A stretch of 64,000 bases of DNA, from the NCBI GenBank assembly GCA_963662155.1, contig OY759271.1, positions 21,152,729 through 21,216,728 of the forward strand, written 5' to 3'. This document shows positions 1 to 9,999 of this stretch, piece after piece (the stretch's first letter is position 1; every line of letters begins with the position of its first letter). The notes below the pieces were generated by a model that worked only from the letters and a program-made list of their open reading frames with translations, did not search any database and had not been told where the DNA came from. The DNA is from Lamellibrachia columna. Its lineage: Eukaryota; Annelida; Polychaeta; Sabellida; Siboglinidae. Both the position numbers and the translations under genes were made by a program.

Positions 1-360
1 TGAAATCGATATACATTTATAATTGCTCATAATAATTGTATACATCAATCAATCAATTAATCCAATTAAACATAGGAATAGAGAATATTTTATTTTAAAA
101 TTGGAGTGGAGTAAAACTAATTATTACTCTTTATTACTCTATGTAAAAAAACATCTGATTATATAAGATATACTTTTGCGATATACGTCCTTTTATACAC
201 TGACGGAACATATTTGATTGTTGAAAACAGGGCACCATGTTAGTGGAAACGCCACACTGTTGGGTAGATGCATTATAATTATCTTATTGTCTATATTGTA
301 TGCACGCCTCTCGCGTCATTTGCGGTGCGACATAGCGGCCTAGTCGCGCTACGTGTGGAG

Positions 361-395
361 GTGCATGCGTGCGTGCGTGCGTGCGTGCGTGCGAG

Positions 396-427
<32 letters not shown>

Positions 428-429
428 TT
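361..429. repeat. (GTGC)n microsatellite
   Basis: A tract of about 16 GTGC tetranucleotides with one interruption near 390. No gene is associated with it. Confidence 0.95.
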
Positions 430-1789
430 ATTGCTATGTAAACTTTAGGATAATATACTTAATAACGAAACGTCAATGGTGACATGAAAGCAAAAAAGTC
501 AAAGGCAAATAAATTTAAAAGGCGCATCAGTCATTATGAAACCTCCACATATCTAAGCTACATAGATATTTTTTAATTTTTTAAATATATCACCGACATA
601 GTAACACTCCACAATAACATTTGCACATATTATTAACTGAAATACATCTTATAAACATGCCAACTTTGATTGTAGCAATAATACCCTTAACGTACTTAAC
701 GTACTTAATCAAACTATTACTAAATGGTGTGTTCAGTGGCACAGGCAGTTTGTTTTGATCATAATAACAGTTATAAATAGTGAAACACCATATAGTATAA
801 CTATAAAATAACGTAGTAACAACTGGCAAACTGCTATTATTTTATACAACAAACGTCATAGATGACAGTTATTAAACATGATTCTTTCATGTTATTTACC
901 ACTAATTTCCCATTTCTGAATCACGTCTCACCTGGTTTCCTTGACTGCTACGCCACCGTCTTCTTGAGTTTTCAGTGCGTTCGTCTTCTCTGTTTGTGCT
1001 TTTTGATGTCACAACATTTTGGCCAGTGTCAGCTTATATACTTCCAGTTGACTCATAAGTCACGTGGTCGTGTCGCTACGATAGGTAATTTATCGGATAG
1101 GTAACACAGGCCACAACATGTTTACGTGCAGTTTACCTACAGCTCCATTCATGTCCATTAAAGCCATTAATTATATGCTAGGCAGCAAGGTCAAGCGAAG
1201 ACTGTTTCAGTGTCACCAACAAGAGATTGCTGGAAGAGATTGGTGTCTGTGTTTTACATAATACGGTAAACTCTTATGTAATTAGGTAATATACTCTAGC
1301 CAAAATAATGCAATTGCTAGATGGTGAATAGGTCGAACGACAGGAGTTTCGTGAAATGCGTAGTTTAAGTTTCCTTCGATGTTTCAGAAGCTATGACAAC
1401 ACGACTGTTCATTATGGTGCAGAACAGTGTACACCGCATGTAGATAGCAGTGATATATTTGCAGAACCTTAGTAACCACACAACAAAAATGCACTTTAGT
1501 TGCAGTCCTACACATTTTGCAAATCACCTGGGGCAAAGCACCCTTACTACTATATATATTACATGTTTAGATAAAATACCAATGTTATAGGACCGTTTAA
1601 AGCTGTTGAATTTGTTATAATAATTCAATTCAGATTCATGTTGATTAGGAGATTGCGACAATAGGAGTGGCATCTGCTGAGATAGGTGTGGTGCGTTTTC
1701 CCTCACAATGCAATAATATAATTTGAATGAAATAAACAATTCGACATTCCCGCAATTGTGTTTCCGTGCGCCGTCAGACATCAAACCTA
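430..1789. other. AT-rich stretch with no recognisable gene
   Basis: I see no conserved protein, RNA gene or repeat family here. The open frames are short, have low-complexity composition and match nothing I know. Confidence 0.5.
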
Positions 1790-2440
1790 GCTCTGTCGCG
1801 AACGTTCCCTGCAATACCTTTGAGCATACCACACACAGCAACTGAATGAACCACGTGGAAAACCTCAACATAGTAACAGACAACCAGCATGGTTTCCGCA
1901 AGCGTCGACCTTGAGAAACTAAGCTCATCCAATTGACGACCTTGCCGAGCATCTTCACGAGGCTGGGCAGATCGCCGCTGTGCTGCAAGAAAATATACTG
2001 GACTGGATCGAATCATCTACAGCACGTCTATATGATGATGACTGACTCCTGTATTGGAACATTAACTCACCAGTCGACGCATACAAGACAACATCGACAT
2101 GCTGCATGGGAGGGAGACAGACTGGCTGGTGGAGGTCAACCGGTCAAGTACGACAGAGAAAGTGGTCAGCAGTTACTCGATCCACTGAAAAGCACTGAAT
2201 GCGATCAATGGCGAATGACCACATCACCAACAGAATAAACGGCTATTTTACAGTGTAATATCAACAGCTGCCCCCAAACCACCAAAACGTTATGTCACGA
2301 GATCTTCGTAAGGCCTATCGTGGAGTATGCGTCGACCCAAGAACATCATAATTTAGTGACGTTTAGTGACAAGCAGCCCGCTTCATGATGAATAATAGCT
2401 CAGGTATGGAGTTATCTCCACGCGTCTCGATATTTGTCTG
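1790..2440 (+). pseudogene. Decayed non-LTR retrotransposon (LINE) reverse transcriptase fragment
   Basis: Plus-strand pieces in shifting frames match the jockey/CR1-like reverse transcriptase family. Around 1850-1910 the frame reads NIVTDNQHGFRKRR, the classic segment before the first catalytic Asp block. Around 2100-2150 it reads MLHGRETDWLVEVNRS, the thumb-adjacent segment. Around 2265-2330 it reads IFVRPIVEYAST, the C-terminal RPxxEYxs motif. The FADD catalytic box is absent, so the middle is deleted, and several in-frame stops and frameshifts occur. Homology continues loosely to about 2650, because the sequence near 2570-2650 recurs near 17,900-18,000. The element is dead. The family call rests on motif memory, so the clade is uncertain. 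Confidence 0.75.
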
Positions 2441-2506
2441 TTTCAGCCCCCCCCCCACATTGTTAATCCAGCACTACGCATAGAGCAGTAACATCGGCAT
2501 GTAGAT

Positions 2507-2601
2507 CATTGGTATCGACATCTCCGTCAAGTTGCAGGGAAATACATAGCGGTCATTGGTATCGACATCTCCGTCAAGTTGCAGGGAAATACATAGCGGT
2601 C
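2507..2601. repeat. Two-copy 47-bp tandem duplication
   Basis: The segment starting CATTGGTATCGACATC at 2507 is repeated exactly at 2554. It lies in the tail of the LINE remnant, just before the 25-bp minisatellite. Confidence 0.9.
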
Positions 2602-2707
2602 ACTGACCTCAGAAGAAGCTTTGGCTCTTTCATCTATGTCCGATATTAACACATCTGTTGTGGCCAACAGGGCTGCAGTAGTACTTTACGTTTAAGTGTT
2701 TGTCCGC

Positions 2708-3263
2708 CGCTTAGACACTGGTTGGTATCCCCCCGTAGGCACTGGTTGGTATCCCCCCGTAGGCACTGGTTGGTATCCACCGCGTAGGCACTGGTTGGTA
2801 TCCCCACGTAGGCACTGGTTGGTATCCACCGCGTAGGCACTGGTTGGTATCCACCGCGTAGGCACTGGTTGGTATCCACCGCGTAGGCACTGGTTGGTAT
2901 CCACCGCGTAGGCACTGGTTGGTATCCCCCCGTAGGCACTGGTTGGTATCCACCGCGTAGGCACTGGTTGGTATCCACCGCGTAGGCACTGGTTGGTATC
3001 CACCGCGTAGGCACTGGTTGGTATCCCCACGTAGCCACTGGTTGGTATCCACCGCGTAGGCACTGGTTGGTATCCCCACGTAGGCACTGGTTGGTATCCC
3101 CCGCGTAGGCACTGGTTGGTATCCACCGCGTAGGCACTGGTTGGTATCCCCCCGTAGGCACTAGTTGGTATCCACCGCGTAGGCACTGGTTGGTATCCAC
3201 CGCGTAGGCACTGGTTGGTATCCATCGCGTAGGCACTGGTTGGTATCCCCACGTAGGCAACCC
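2708..3263. repeat. 25-bp minisatellite, about 22 copies
   Basis: Each unit contains GGCACTGGTTGGTATCC followed by a variable linker (CACCGCGTA, CCCCACGTA or CCCCCCGTA), so units are 23-25 bp. The unit has no stop in several minus-strand frames. This makes overlapping open frames of up to about 200 codons that are not genes. Confidence 0.95.
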
Positions 3264-4058
3264 CGCCCTTTGGTCACCAGGGGCAGCGGAAGTGGCCGGA
3301 TGTTATCCCCGTATAATTATTTTTTTTCTGGGAATCATTCGAATCGCACGTGCATCTGTTCTTCCGTACTTTATTCGCTTTTGCATTAATTTACTTTAGT
3401 TTGCAAGTTTGTGAATAACAAGTAAGCGAAATCTTCACTACAAACGCCGGACGGCGTTTACGGTTAAGTTAGGGCCTAGGCCAATTTTACAACTTTAGTC
3501 GATTAGGCAAAGCGCGGCGAGGTGAACTTACAAGAAACATTAAGTCGACTTGTAGATATGTTCACGTGAGTGTATTAATTTCTTCACTGGCTTCATTTTG
3601 TCGCAAAATGTTTTGCTGTTGGTCATATCTTTTTGCGCCGCTTGGCAACATGGATGATTATTCGTGCTAAAATTTTGCATTTGACCCAGCCCGCACATAC
3701 AAATTCTGATGCTAGGGTGGCTTAAAAATTGCGGGTCTCAAAAATCGCACTTTAGACCACGCCGTCCAGAGGCTCTCGCCTGCTTTAATCGTGGTCGACA
3801 TATTCACGAAAGACTGATTCAACCCACGTGCAGCCAGCCAAAATGGCGACCGTCATCTTCGATTGTGCAAATCGGTGGGTGAATTTCAAAATGAATAGGG
3901 TCCTTTTCTTTCCAGTGGGGGGGGTTAAATATGATGCCAAAACTACATCTTTCGAGCCCAACAGAGTGGCGTTTAACCACGTTCTCTCTTAATTCTGCGC
4001 AAAACATACCATACCGGGTGCTTCCTACTCCCTGTGGAACCACAAACGTCTAACTAAT
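3264..4058. other. Unassigned sequence
   Basis: Nothing here is recognisable as coding. The part near 3420-3540 is relatively CpG-rich, and AAAATGGCGACCG at 3839 is promoter-like, but no linked gene is visible. A G-run lies at about 3917-3925. Confidence 0.4.
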
Positions 4059-4147
4059 ATGAGTGATTTTTCGTTAGATGGGGTACATCTCACACAAGCT
4101 GGCAGTGATATTATCAAGCGGGGAAATGCGGCAAATCTCGGATCTTA
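4059..4147 (+). pseudogene. Fragment of an SGNH-hydrolase-like domain
   Basis: A short frame reads MSDFSLDGVHLTQAGSDII. DGVHLTxxG resembles the C-terminal block of SGNH/GDSL hydrolases, where the Asp and His of DxxH belong to the catalytic triad. Such domains occur in ORF1 of some CR1-type LINEs and in other mobile-element ORFs. The frame stops at about 4147, and further fragments follow in other frames. The rest of the domain is not seen, so this is a relic. A chance match to so short a motif remains possible. Confidence 0.35.
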
Positions 4148-4547
4148 GGTGCTGTGGTTTTCTGTACTTTTGTACCCTTCTTAAGTCCATCCCACCATTT
4201 GTGGCTGTTATAGCTTTTGTTTGGGTTAATATGATCACACATTATTTTACAATATTGGAAGGGATTAATGTATGCAGGCTTGTCTGTTGGGTTGGCATCC
4301 TGTTAATTTTCCTTGTGCTTCTAACACTAGTTGTAAGGCCAGTTGTTTCAAATTCCAAATTGGAGACGTTAACTTATTATTGATTATATTACTGAGAGCA
4401 TCGACATAGTGAAGTCGGTAAACATCCAAATATTTTTTTTTCACTGGTAATGGGTGTGTTGTTGGAGTCCTGGTAAGTGTGAGGAGTACGTGTTAGTACG
4501 TGTTAGTATTGATGTCATGGTACATGGTTTTCATGGGTTATATAAAC

Positions 4548-4548
<1 letters not shown>

Positions 4549-4611
<63 letters not shown>

Positions 4612-4645
4612 CATGCATATATATACATACATACATATATATGTA
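4549..4645. repeat. (AT)n microsatellite with CATA-rich end
   Basis: Roughly 55 bp of pure AT dinucleotides grade into CATACATGCATATATA-type sequence. It is followed directly by the RS-rich open frame. Confidence 0.95.
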
Positions 4646-4659
4646 TTTGTTCTTATGCT

Positions 4660-5290
4660 GCCACCTGGTGTTTACAAGATGTCAAAGTCCACGTCCAGGC
4701 AGCAGCCGCGGAGGAACCTCCAACTGCATCGCCTCCTCTGGTGCCTGCGCCTGCCAGCAACCGAATGGTCAAGCTGGAACCGCTTGTGCTGCATTCAATT
4801 GCAGGCCTGGTGTCTACCAGGGTGGATGCGAGCTTTGAGCTGCGACTGAACGCCAGAGATCAACTCATCCAACACGCCCTAGATGTCGCCACCAACGCAT
4901 GCTTTTCTGCACCCATGACGACGTCAGCAGCGGCTCCGACAGCAAGCACATCTGCGAACAGGAATGCGTCCGTGAGGAAGAGATCTCGGTCGAAGAGTAG
5001 CCGGTGCACCCACTTGTCTCGGTCGGGGAGCAGTCGCCTCTCCCGGTCAAACAGTAGTCGCCGCTCCCGGTCAAAGAGCAGATGCCGCTCCCGGTCGCTG
5101 TCGGTCGGAGAGGCAGGACGACCACGAGGCCACCTTCGAGGAGAGGACACGCAAGGCGACAATGCGCATGCGAGGCGAGGCCTATTCTTTAGGGTACGTG
5201 GCTCTGGGAAAGGGTATCTGCCAGGCTCTGAAAGAGAAGGTGGTCGCGGGTGAGTGTGTTCCCCTTAGATGGCTGCGTAGACAATATGTT
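4660..5290 (+). pseudogene. Uncharacterised RS-rich ORF, probably frameshifted mobile-element ORF
   Basis: The frame is open from about 4660 (first Met at 4741). It reads an Ala/Pro-rich segment, then a mixed segment (VDASFELRLNARDQLIQHA), then about 50 residues of Arg/Ser dipeptides (for example RKRSRSKSSR). Near 5100 the plausible sequence moves to another frame: RKATMRMRGEAYSLGYVALG, then ALKEKVVAGECVPL, ending near 5280. That second part has the look of gag/ORF1-type proteins of repeats. I cannot name the family. No promoter or intron evidence is visible, and position and composition favour a decayed mobile-element ORF over a host SR protein. Confidence 0.35.
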
Positions 5291-5680
5291 ATCGACATAA
5301 ACTACGACCCAAGCCCCGTCCTAAAGTCTAGTCCAAGGAAGTGGTCCCAGTGTCAGAATGGAACAAGAGTGGAACCAACTCTTTTTGATTTACCAAGCCA
5401 ATCTCCTTAAAGCTTCCTCTGATGAGGTTTATGGTATGGCATCTATCATATCTTCCAAATATCCCAGAGGATAGGTTTTGAGGTAGCGGTATGACGGTCA
5501 ATTCCGCATCAAGCCAGTGCGGCCATTTCTGTTCAGTCTGCAGGGACAAAGGCCACAAGTAGCTACAAAGAGGAAACGCTGCCGACAGAATGGGTCGTGT
5601 CAAGTGAACACGCCATAGAAAAACATCAATAATTGTGCACATATTTGTATTGCGTAACAAGCATCGTACAATACAGGACG

Positions 5681-7224
5681 AGCTTACGGGGATTTCTCCC
5701 GCGACAGAGACCCCGAGCTTAAGGGTGAATCAACACCGAACCAGAGCCTCCAAGGATGAGATGAGATGAAGAGGATTACGGGGATCTCTCCCACGCCAGA
5801 GGCCTCGAGCTTACGGGATCTCTCTCACGACAGAGGCCTCAAGCTTACGGGGATCTCTCTCACGACAGATGCCTCGAGCTTACGGGGATCTCTCTCACGC
5901 CAGAGGCCTCGAGATTACGGGGATCTCTCTCACGACAGAGGCCTCAAGCTTACGGGGATCTCTCTCACGACAGAAGCCTCAAGCTTACGGGGATCTCTCT
6001 CACGCCAGAGGCCTCGAGCTTACGGGATCTCTCTCACGACAGAGGCCTCGAGCTTACGGGGATCTCTCTCACGACAGAGGCCTCAAGCTTACGGGGATCT
6101 CTCTCCCGACAGAGGCCTCAAGCTTACGGGGATCTCTCTCACGACAGAGGCCTCAAGCTTACGGGGATCTCTCTCACGCCAGAGGCCTCGAGCTTACGGG
6201 GATCTCTCTCACGACAGAGGTCTCGAGCTTACGGGGATCTCTCTCACGACAGAGGCCTCAAACTTACGGGGATCTCTCTCACGACAGAGGCCTCGAGCTT
6301 ACGGGGATCTCTCCCACGCCAGAGGCCTCGAGCTTACGGGGATCTCTCTCACGCCAGAGGCCTCAAGCTTACGGGGATCTCTCTCACGCCAGAGGCCTCG
6401 AGCTTACGGGGATCTCTCTCACGACAGAGGCCTCAAGCTTACGGGGATCTCTCCCATGCCAGAGGCCTCGAGCTTACGGGGACCTCTCTCACGCCAGAGG
6501 CCTCGAGCTTACGGGGATCTCTCTCACGCCAGAGGCCTCGAGCTTACGGGGATCTCTCTCACGACAGAGGCCTCAAGCTTACGGGGATCTCTCCCACGCC
6601 AGAGGCCTCGAGCTTACGGGGACCTCTCTCACGCCAGAGGCCTCGAGCTTACGGGGATCTCTCTCACGCCAGAGGCCTCGAGCTTACGGGGATCTCTCTC
6701 ACGCCAGAGGCCTCGAGCTTACGGGGATCTCTCTCACGCCAGAGGCCTCGAGCTTACGGGGATCTCTCTCACGCCAGAGGCCTCAAGTTTACGGGGATCT
6801 CTCTCACGACAGAGGCCTCAAGCTTACGGGGATCTCTCTCACGCCAGAGGCCTCGAGCTTACGGGGATCTCTCTCACGCCAGAGGCCTCGAGCTTACGGG
6901 GATCTCTCCCACGACAGAGGCCTCAAGCTTACGGGGATCTCTCCCACGCCAGAGGCCTCGAGCTTACGGTGATCTCTCTCATGCCAGAGGCCTCGAGCTT
7001 ACGGGGATCTCTCTCACGCCAGAGGCCTCGAGCTTACGGGGATCTCTCTCACGCCAGAGACCTCATGCTTACGGGGATCTCTCTCACGCCAGAGGCCTCG
7101 AGCTTACGGGGATCTCTCTCACGCCAGAGGCCTCGAGCTTACGGGGATCTCTCTCACGCCAGATACCTCATGCTTACGGGGATCTCTCTCATGCCAGAGG
7201 CCTCGAGCTTACGGGGATATCTCC
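5681..7224. repeat. 35-bp minisatellite, about 43 copies
   Basis: Units run CTTACGGGGATCTCTCTCAC, then G(C/A)CAGAGGCCTC(G/A)AG. Variants include CCC for CTC, A for C at the second site, and occasional 2-bp losses. The unit is stop-free in two or more plus-strand frames. This creates pseudo-ORFs of 492 and 367 codons with a 35-residue period, which are not genes. The array ends about 70 bp from the decayed protease end of the Polinton remnant. Confidence 0.97.
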
Positions 7225-7299
7225 CTCACCAGCGGCTCCTTTGATGAATCAAGTGAATAAAGCAAGGTACATGTCGTGCAATAATGCTACAGTTTACCC

Positions 7300-7690
7300 T
7301 CTCTCAGGGCTTTAAGCAAGTCGAATACGCGACAATCGCTAGCGGCTAAATCGGTACCAAACGTCTGTACATGCATTCATGGATACACCGTTACATCGAA
7401 GCAGTGAATAAGCGACGCAGTGTTGTCTGCACCCGTTAGGTAGAAACGAAAGCGGCGTATTGCGGCGGTAGACCGTACGTACAGAAGCATTCGCCGTGTT
7501 TGTCATCGCCCACGTACAGAGCGATCCACCGTTGACAGGGTCGGTCGGCGTCGTGATTGTTGCACACGAAAGCGATCGGGTAAGCGTCTATCGTCGTCGG
7601 CAGCCCGTCTGTGGATATCACGTCGTGGAAGACGATTCTAGTTTGCAAATTCCGCGCCAGGAGTGGCGCGATCTGTTCGGTGTCAGTCAG
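7300..7690 (-). pseudogene. Polinton adenain-like cysteine protease, inactivated
   Basis: This family (Ulp1/adenovirus-protease fold) matures virion proteins. The minus-strand frame begins with LTDTEQIAPLLARN near 7685, immediately after the capsid-gene stop. It continues through GLPTTIDAYPIAFVCNN and WIALYVGDDKHGECF to GLPPQYAAFVST, ending at a stop near 7436. The HW pair of the family reads RW here (CQRWIALYV), so the catalytic His is lost, and the acidic position in the FDSYG-type motif reads Cys. A later Cys-containing stretch (QHCVAYSLLRCNGVSM) lies beyond the stop in a shifted frame at about 7375-7430, showing a frameshift before the catalytic-Cys region. The protein cannot be functional. 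Confidence 0.82.
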
Positions 7691-8887
7691 TAATTGTAGA
7701 TGACGTACCTGCTCTTGTCGATTTCCAGCACCTCCTCGAATTCACCGTACACGACGATATTCACGGGTTGTGCGAGTGCCGTGGCGAAATGAATCACGAT
7801 GCGCAGGTTACCCTTTTGTACCAGGTCCGGGGTGAGGTCGAAACCGTAAAAGGTGTACCAGTCACGCGAAATTCGGTTGGAGGGGTTTGGAGGGTATCTG
7901 TCGTCCGTCCACGTACACGGCGAGGAAGTTGATGTCGTTGTTCTTGGCGTGAAACGGGTTTTTAGCGTACGACCCGTTGTATGCGTCGTTGTCGGTGCAG
8001 CACAACACCAGACGTTTCGGCAGGGTACCGAGGAACAGGTTTTCGTGCGTGTGCGACATGGCCCCCTGCAGGATGCAGTACACTTTGCAGTTGGTCGAGT
8101 GCCTTGATGTGCGCCATCTGGACGGCAGGACTCAGAGTGGCTTTTCTCGCGAACACGGTGGCGTCGACGATCTGTACTTTGTGATTGAGGGGGTCGGGTC
8201 CACCGGCCATGAACCAGAAGGCGTCCTTGCTAGCTGAATCTTGACGCTGACCCCGTTGTTGAGGAAACGATCTTGCAGGAACACGTCCAAGTGGAGACGT
8301 CCCACCAGTTCGACGACCCGACTATCCTCGATGTACGTTTACCGCTTCCGCAACCCTTCGTTCGTGTTGTCGGTCGCTTCCATGTGACCGGCGGTGTCTT
8401 TGTACCACAGTTGACTCGTCAGTTGCGCTTCTTTGACTTCGGTACCGTAGCTCAACGCCGTCTCGGTGTACGCGCGATACGGATACGTGTTGGTTGAAGG
8501 GGTCACGAGCGTGTCGTTCAGGTAGATGTCAACTTGACTGAACAGGGAATGCAGCCAATTGTTCACCGGGCCCACCGTAGCGGTCGGATCGAAGTTTGTC
8601 CGTCACCTTTGGTCACCTTCGCTTGCACCAACAGGTAAGTGTTGAACAGATTCAGGTAGGCATCTCCCGATCCAGGTAGGCATCTCCCGATCCGGGTAGG
8701 CATCTCCCGATACGGGTAGTAACAATTCGATGGGACCACCCGAATCTAGGGAGGTTTCCGGTTGATGTTCCACCCATTGTCCGGCGTCGATGCTGGTCTG
8801 AATCGGCGGAACTCCGAAGAGATCGAGTTCACTCTTGACACCCTCGCAAGATTGCCTACGCACGACAGCCATCGTCAAATAAGTCAT
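7687..8887 (-). pseudogene. Polinton major capsid protein (double jelly-roll), frameshifted
   Basis: The product would be the main icosahedral shell protein. The amino end (MTYLTMAVVRRQSC, or an internal Met four codons later) is followed by VKSELDLFGVPPIQTSI. The central part at 8339-8575 reads VNNWLHSLFSQVDIYLND and NTYPYRAYTETALSYG. The carboxy part reads ENLFLGTLPKRLVLCC and YVDGRQIPSKPLQPNF, then VNIVVYGEFEEVLEI near the stop at 7687. These are strongly conserved Polinton capsid blocks. They lie in at least three frames, so several indels separate them, and one is tied to a 20-bp triplication at 8655-8719. Total span is about 400 codons, near the family length. The first codons overlap the upstream basic-protein frame. 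Confidence 0.88.
8655..8719. repeat. Three-copy 20-bp tandem repeat inside the capsid gene
   Basis: Three near-identical copies of GGTAGGCATCTCCCGATC plus two bases. The extra copies lie within the amino-terminal third of the capsid pseudogene and alter its protein there. Confidence 0.9.
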
Positions 8888-9080
8888 CGGTCTGTCCTGT
8901 ACGACGTCTCTTCGGTGCACTGACCCGTCGTGTCGCGGTCGCGCGATTTATACGTTGCCGCCTCCTCCGCTGCTGCTTCAGTCGCACGCCTGGAGTCGGC
9001 GTCCATGGACTGCTCATCAAGTCCTTACCGGCGTCTATGGCGCGTCGTTTGGCTGCCTGTTTGATTTTATGACCTTACAT
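8856..9080 (-). pseudogene. Small Arg/Lys-rich Polinton virion protein
   Basis: On the minus strand a frame of about 72 codons runs from 9074 to a stop at 8856-8858. It contains KIKQAAKRRAIDAGKDL, then QQRRRRQRINR and SAPKRRRTG, ending acidic (DDLFDDG). Size, basicity and position between minor and major capsid genes match the small basic, adenovirus core-like proteins of Polintons and adintoviruses, which probably bind the packaged DNA (family inference). The expected ATG at 9078-9080 is followed at once by TAA (9075-9077), so the start is broken. Its 3' end overlaps the first codons of the capsid gene in another frame, typical of compact viral gene order. Confidence 0.6.
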
Positions 9081-9654
9081 GACGTCGTCGGAGTTGTCTC
9101 TTATATCGATCTCGATCATTCCAAACTCCATGCACAACGAGGGAAGTACTGGACGTGGTCGAAATGTTTGACATCGTTTGACCGTGGTCGCCCTGTATCG
9201 CAGCAATCCGCAAAAGAGGCACGAAATTGTCGCCGACGACGCGCGACTCCATGACGTCAGTATAGACGTAAAGCGATTCGAACTCCTGCGTCACCACGAA
9301 CTCCACTTTGTGAACGAAAGAGAATACAGAGTCGTCGACTTGGTGGGGAGGACTAACGACCTGTGCATACCTGGTGCTCATCGAACTCGAAGAGAGGGTC
9401 GTTAAGACGGTGTTCGGTGTCATGTGACTTCTATCGTACCACTGGGGTAGAAAAACACAGATGGAGCGGTCCTTGAGGAAGAACCAAGAATCCACGTTTC
9501 TGACGTTGTACCAACCGTCTATCAAACCGCATTCCCACAGACCGGACATACTTATACATTGCGGTAAGGTCATGACGTAGTGGGTCGACGTGTTGTCAGG
9601 GTGCAGGCGCATCGACGCGTTGCTAGGCAAGGTCAAATAAAAATCAGCCGTCAT
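9067..9654 (-). pseudogene. Polinton minor capsid (penton-type) protein, C-terminus shifted
   Basis: The frame starts with MTADFYLTLPSNASM and continues TSTHYVMTLPQCISMSGLWE, VEFVVTQEFESLYVYTDV and VGDNFVPLLRIAAIQGDHG. These blocks match the single jelly-roll penton-like protein of Polintons, which forms the vertices of the shell. The first about 165 residues are continuous. Beyond that the expected carboxy end is in another frame (MIEIDIRDN near 9100), so an indel in the last fifth replaces the natural end with the tail RRRHVRS. The family is usually longer by some tens of residues. It overlaps the broken start of the basic protein. Confidence 0.85.
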
Positions 9655-9999
9655 TTCGTTTCACGGACGGATTGGACCGCAGCGGCGTCCACAGATTAGA
9701 GTCACCGCGACAGGCCGTCAAATTATAAATGCTGACCACGACGACCTTGAATAAAACGATCACCTGACACGGGAATACGATCACCTGATACGGGAATACG
9801 ATAACCTGACACGGGAATGCGATCACCTGACACGGGAATACGATTTCCGCCTTGGGACAATCGGTACCGAAGAGGCGCCAACGAGTACTGGCAACAGCGT
9901 CGCTACGCGCGTCTGTAGCATTGTCTTCTTCGGTGATGGTATATCCGACGCTGTCGTCTTGTCCGTCATCGTTCGAATGACGAGTCGACCGGTACGTGA
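9655..9999. other. Polinton intergenic remainder
   Basis: This lies between the minor capsid start and the integrase end. It contains four 21-bp repeats at 9758-9843 (CGATCACCTGACACGGGAATA type) and otherwise no recognisable frame. Confidence 0.6.
9758..9843. repeat. 21-bp tandem repeat, four copies
   Basis: Four copies of CGATCACCTGACACGGGAAT plus one base, each with one or two substitutions, directly upstream of the minor capsid frame. Confidence 0.9.

Noticed and set aside
2646..3260. Repeat-protein-like minus-strand frames up to 204 codons
   Set aside because: They are translations of the 25-bp array in different frames.
5766..7244. Plus-strand frames of 492 and 367 codons with a 35-residue repeat
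   Set aside because: Two overlapping frames read the same 35-bp array equally well, which a real protein would not do; there is no promoter or splice evidence.
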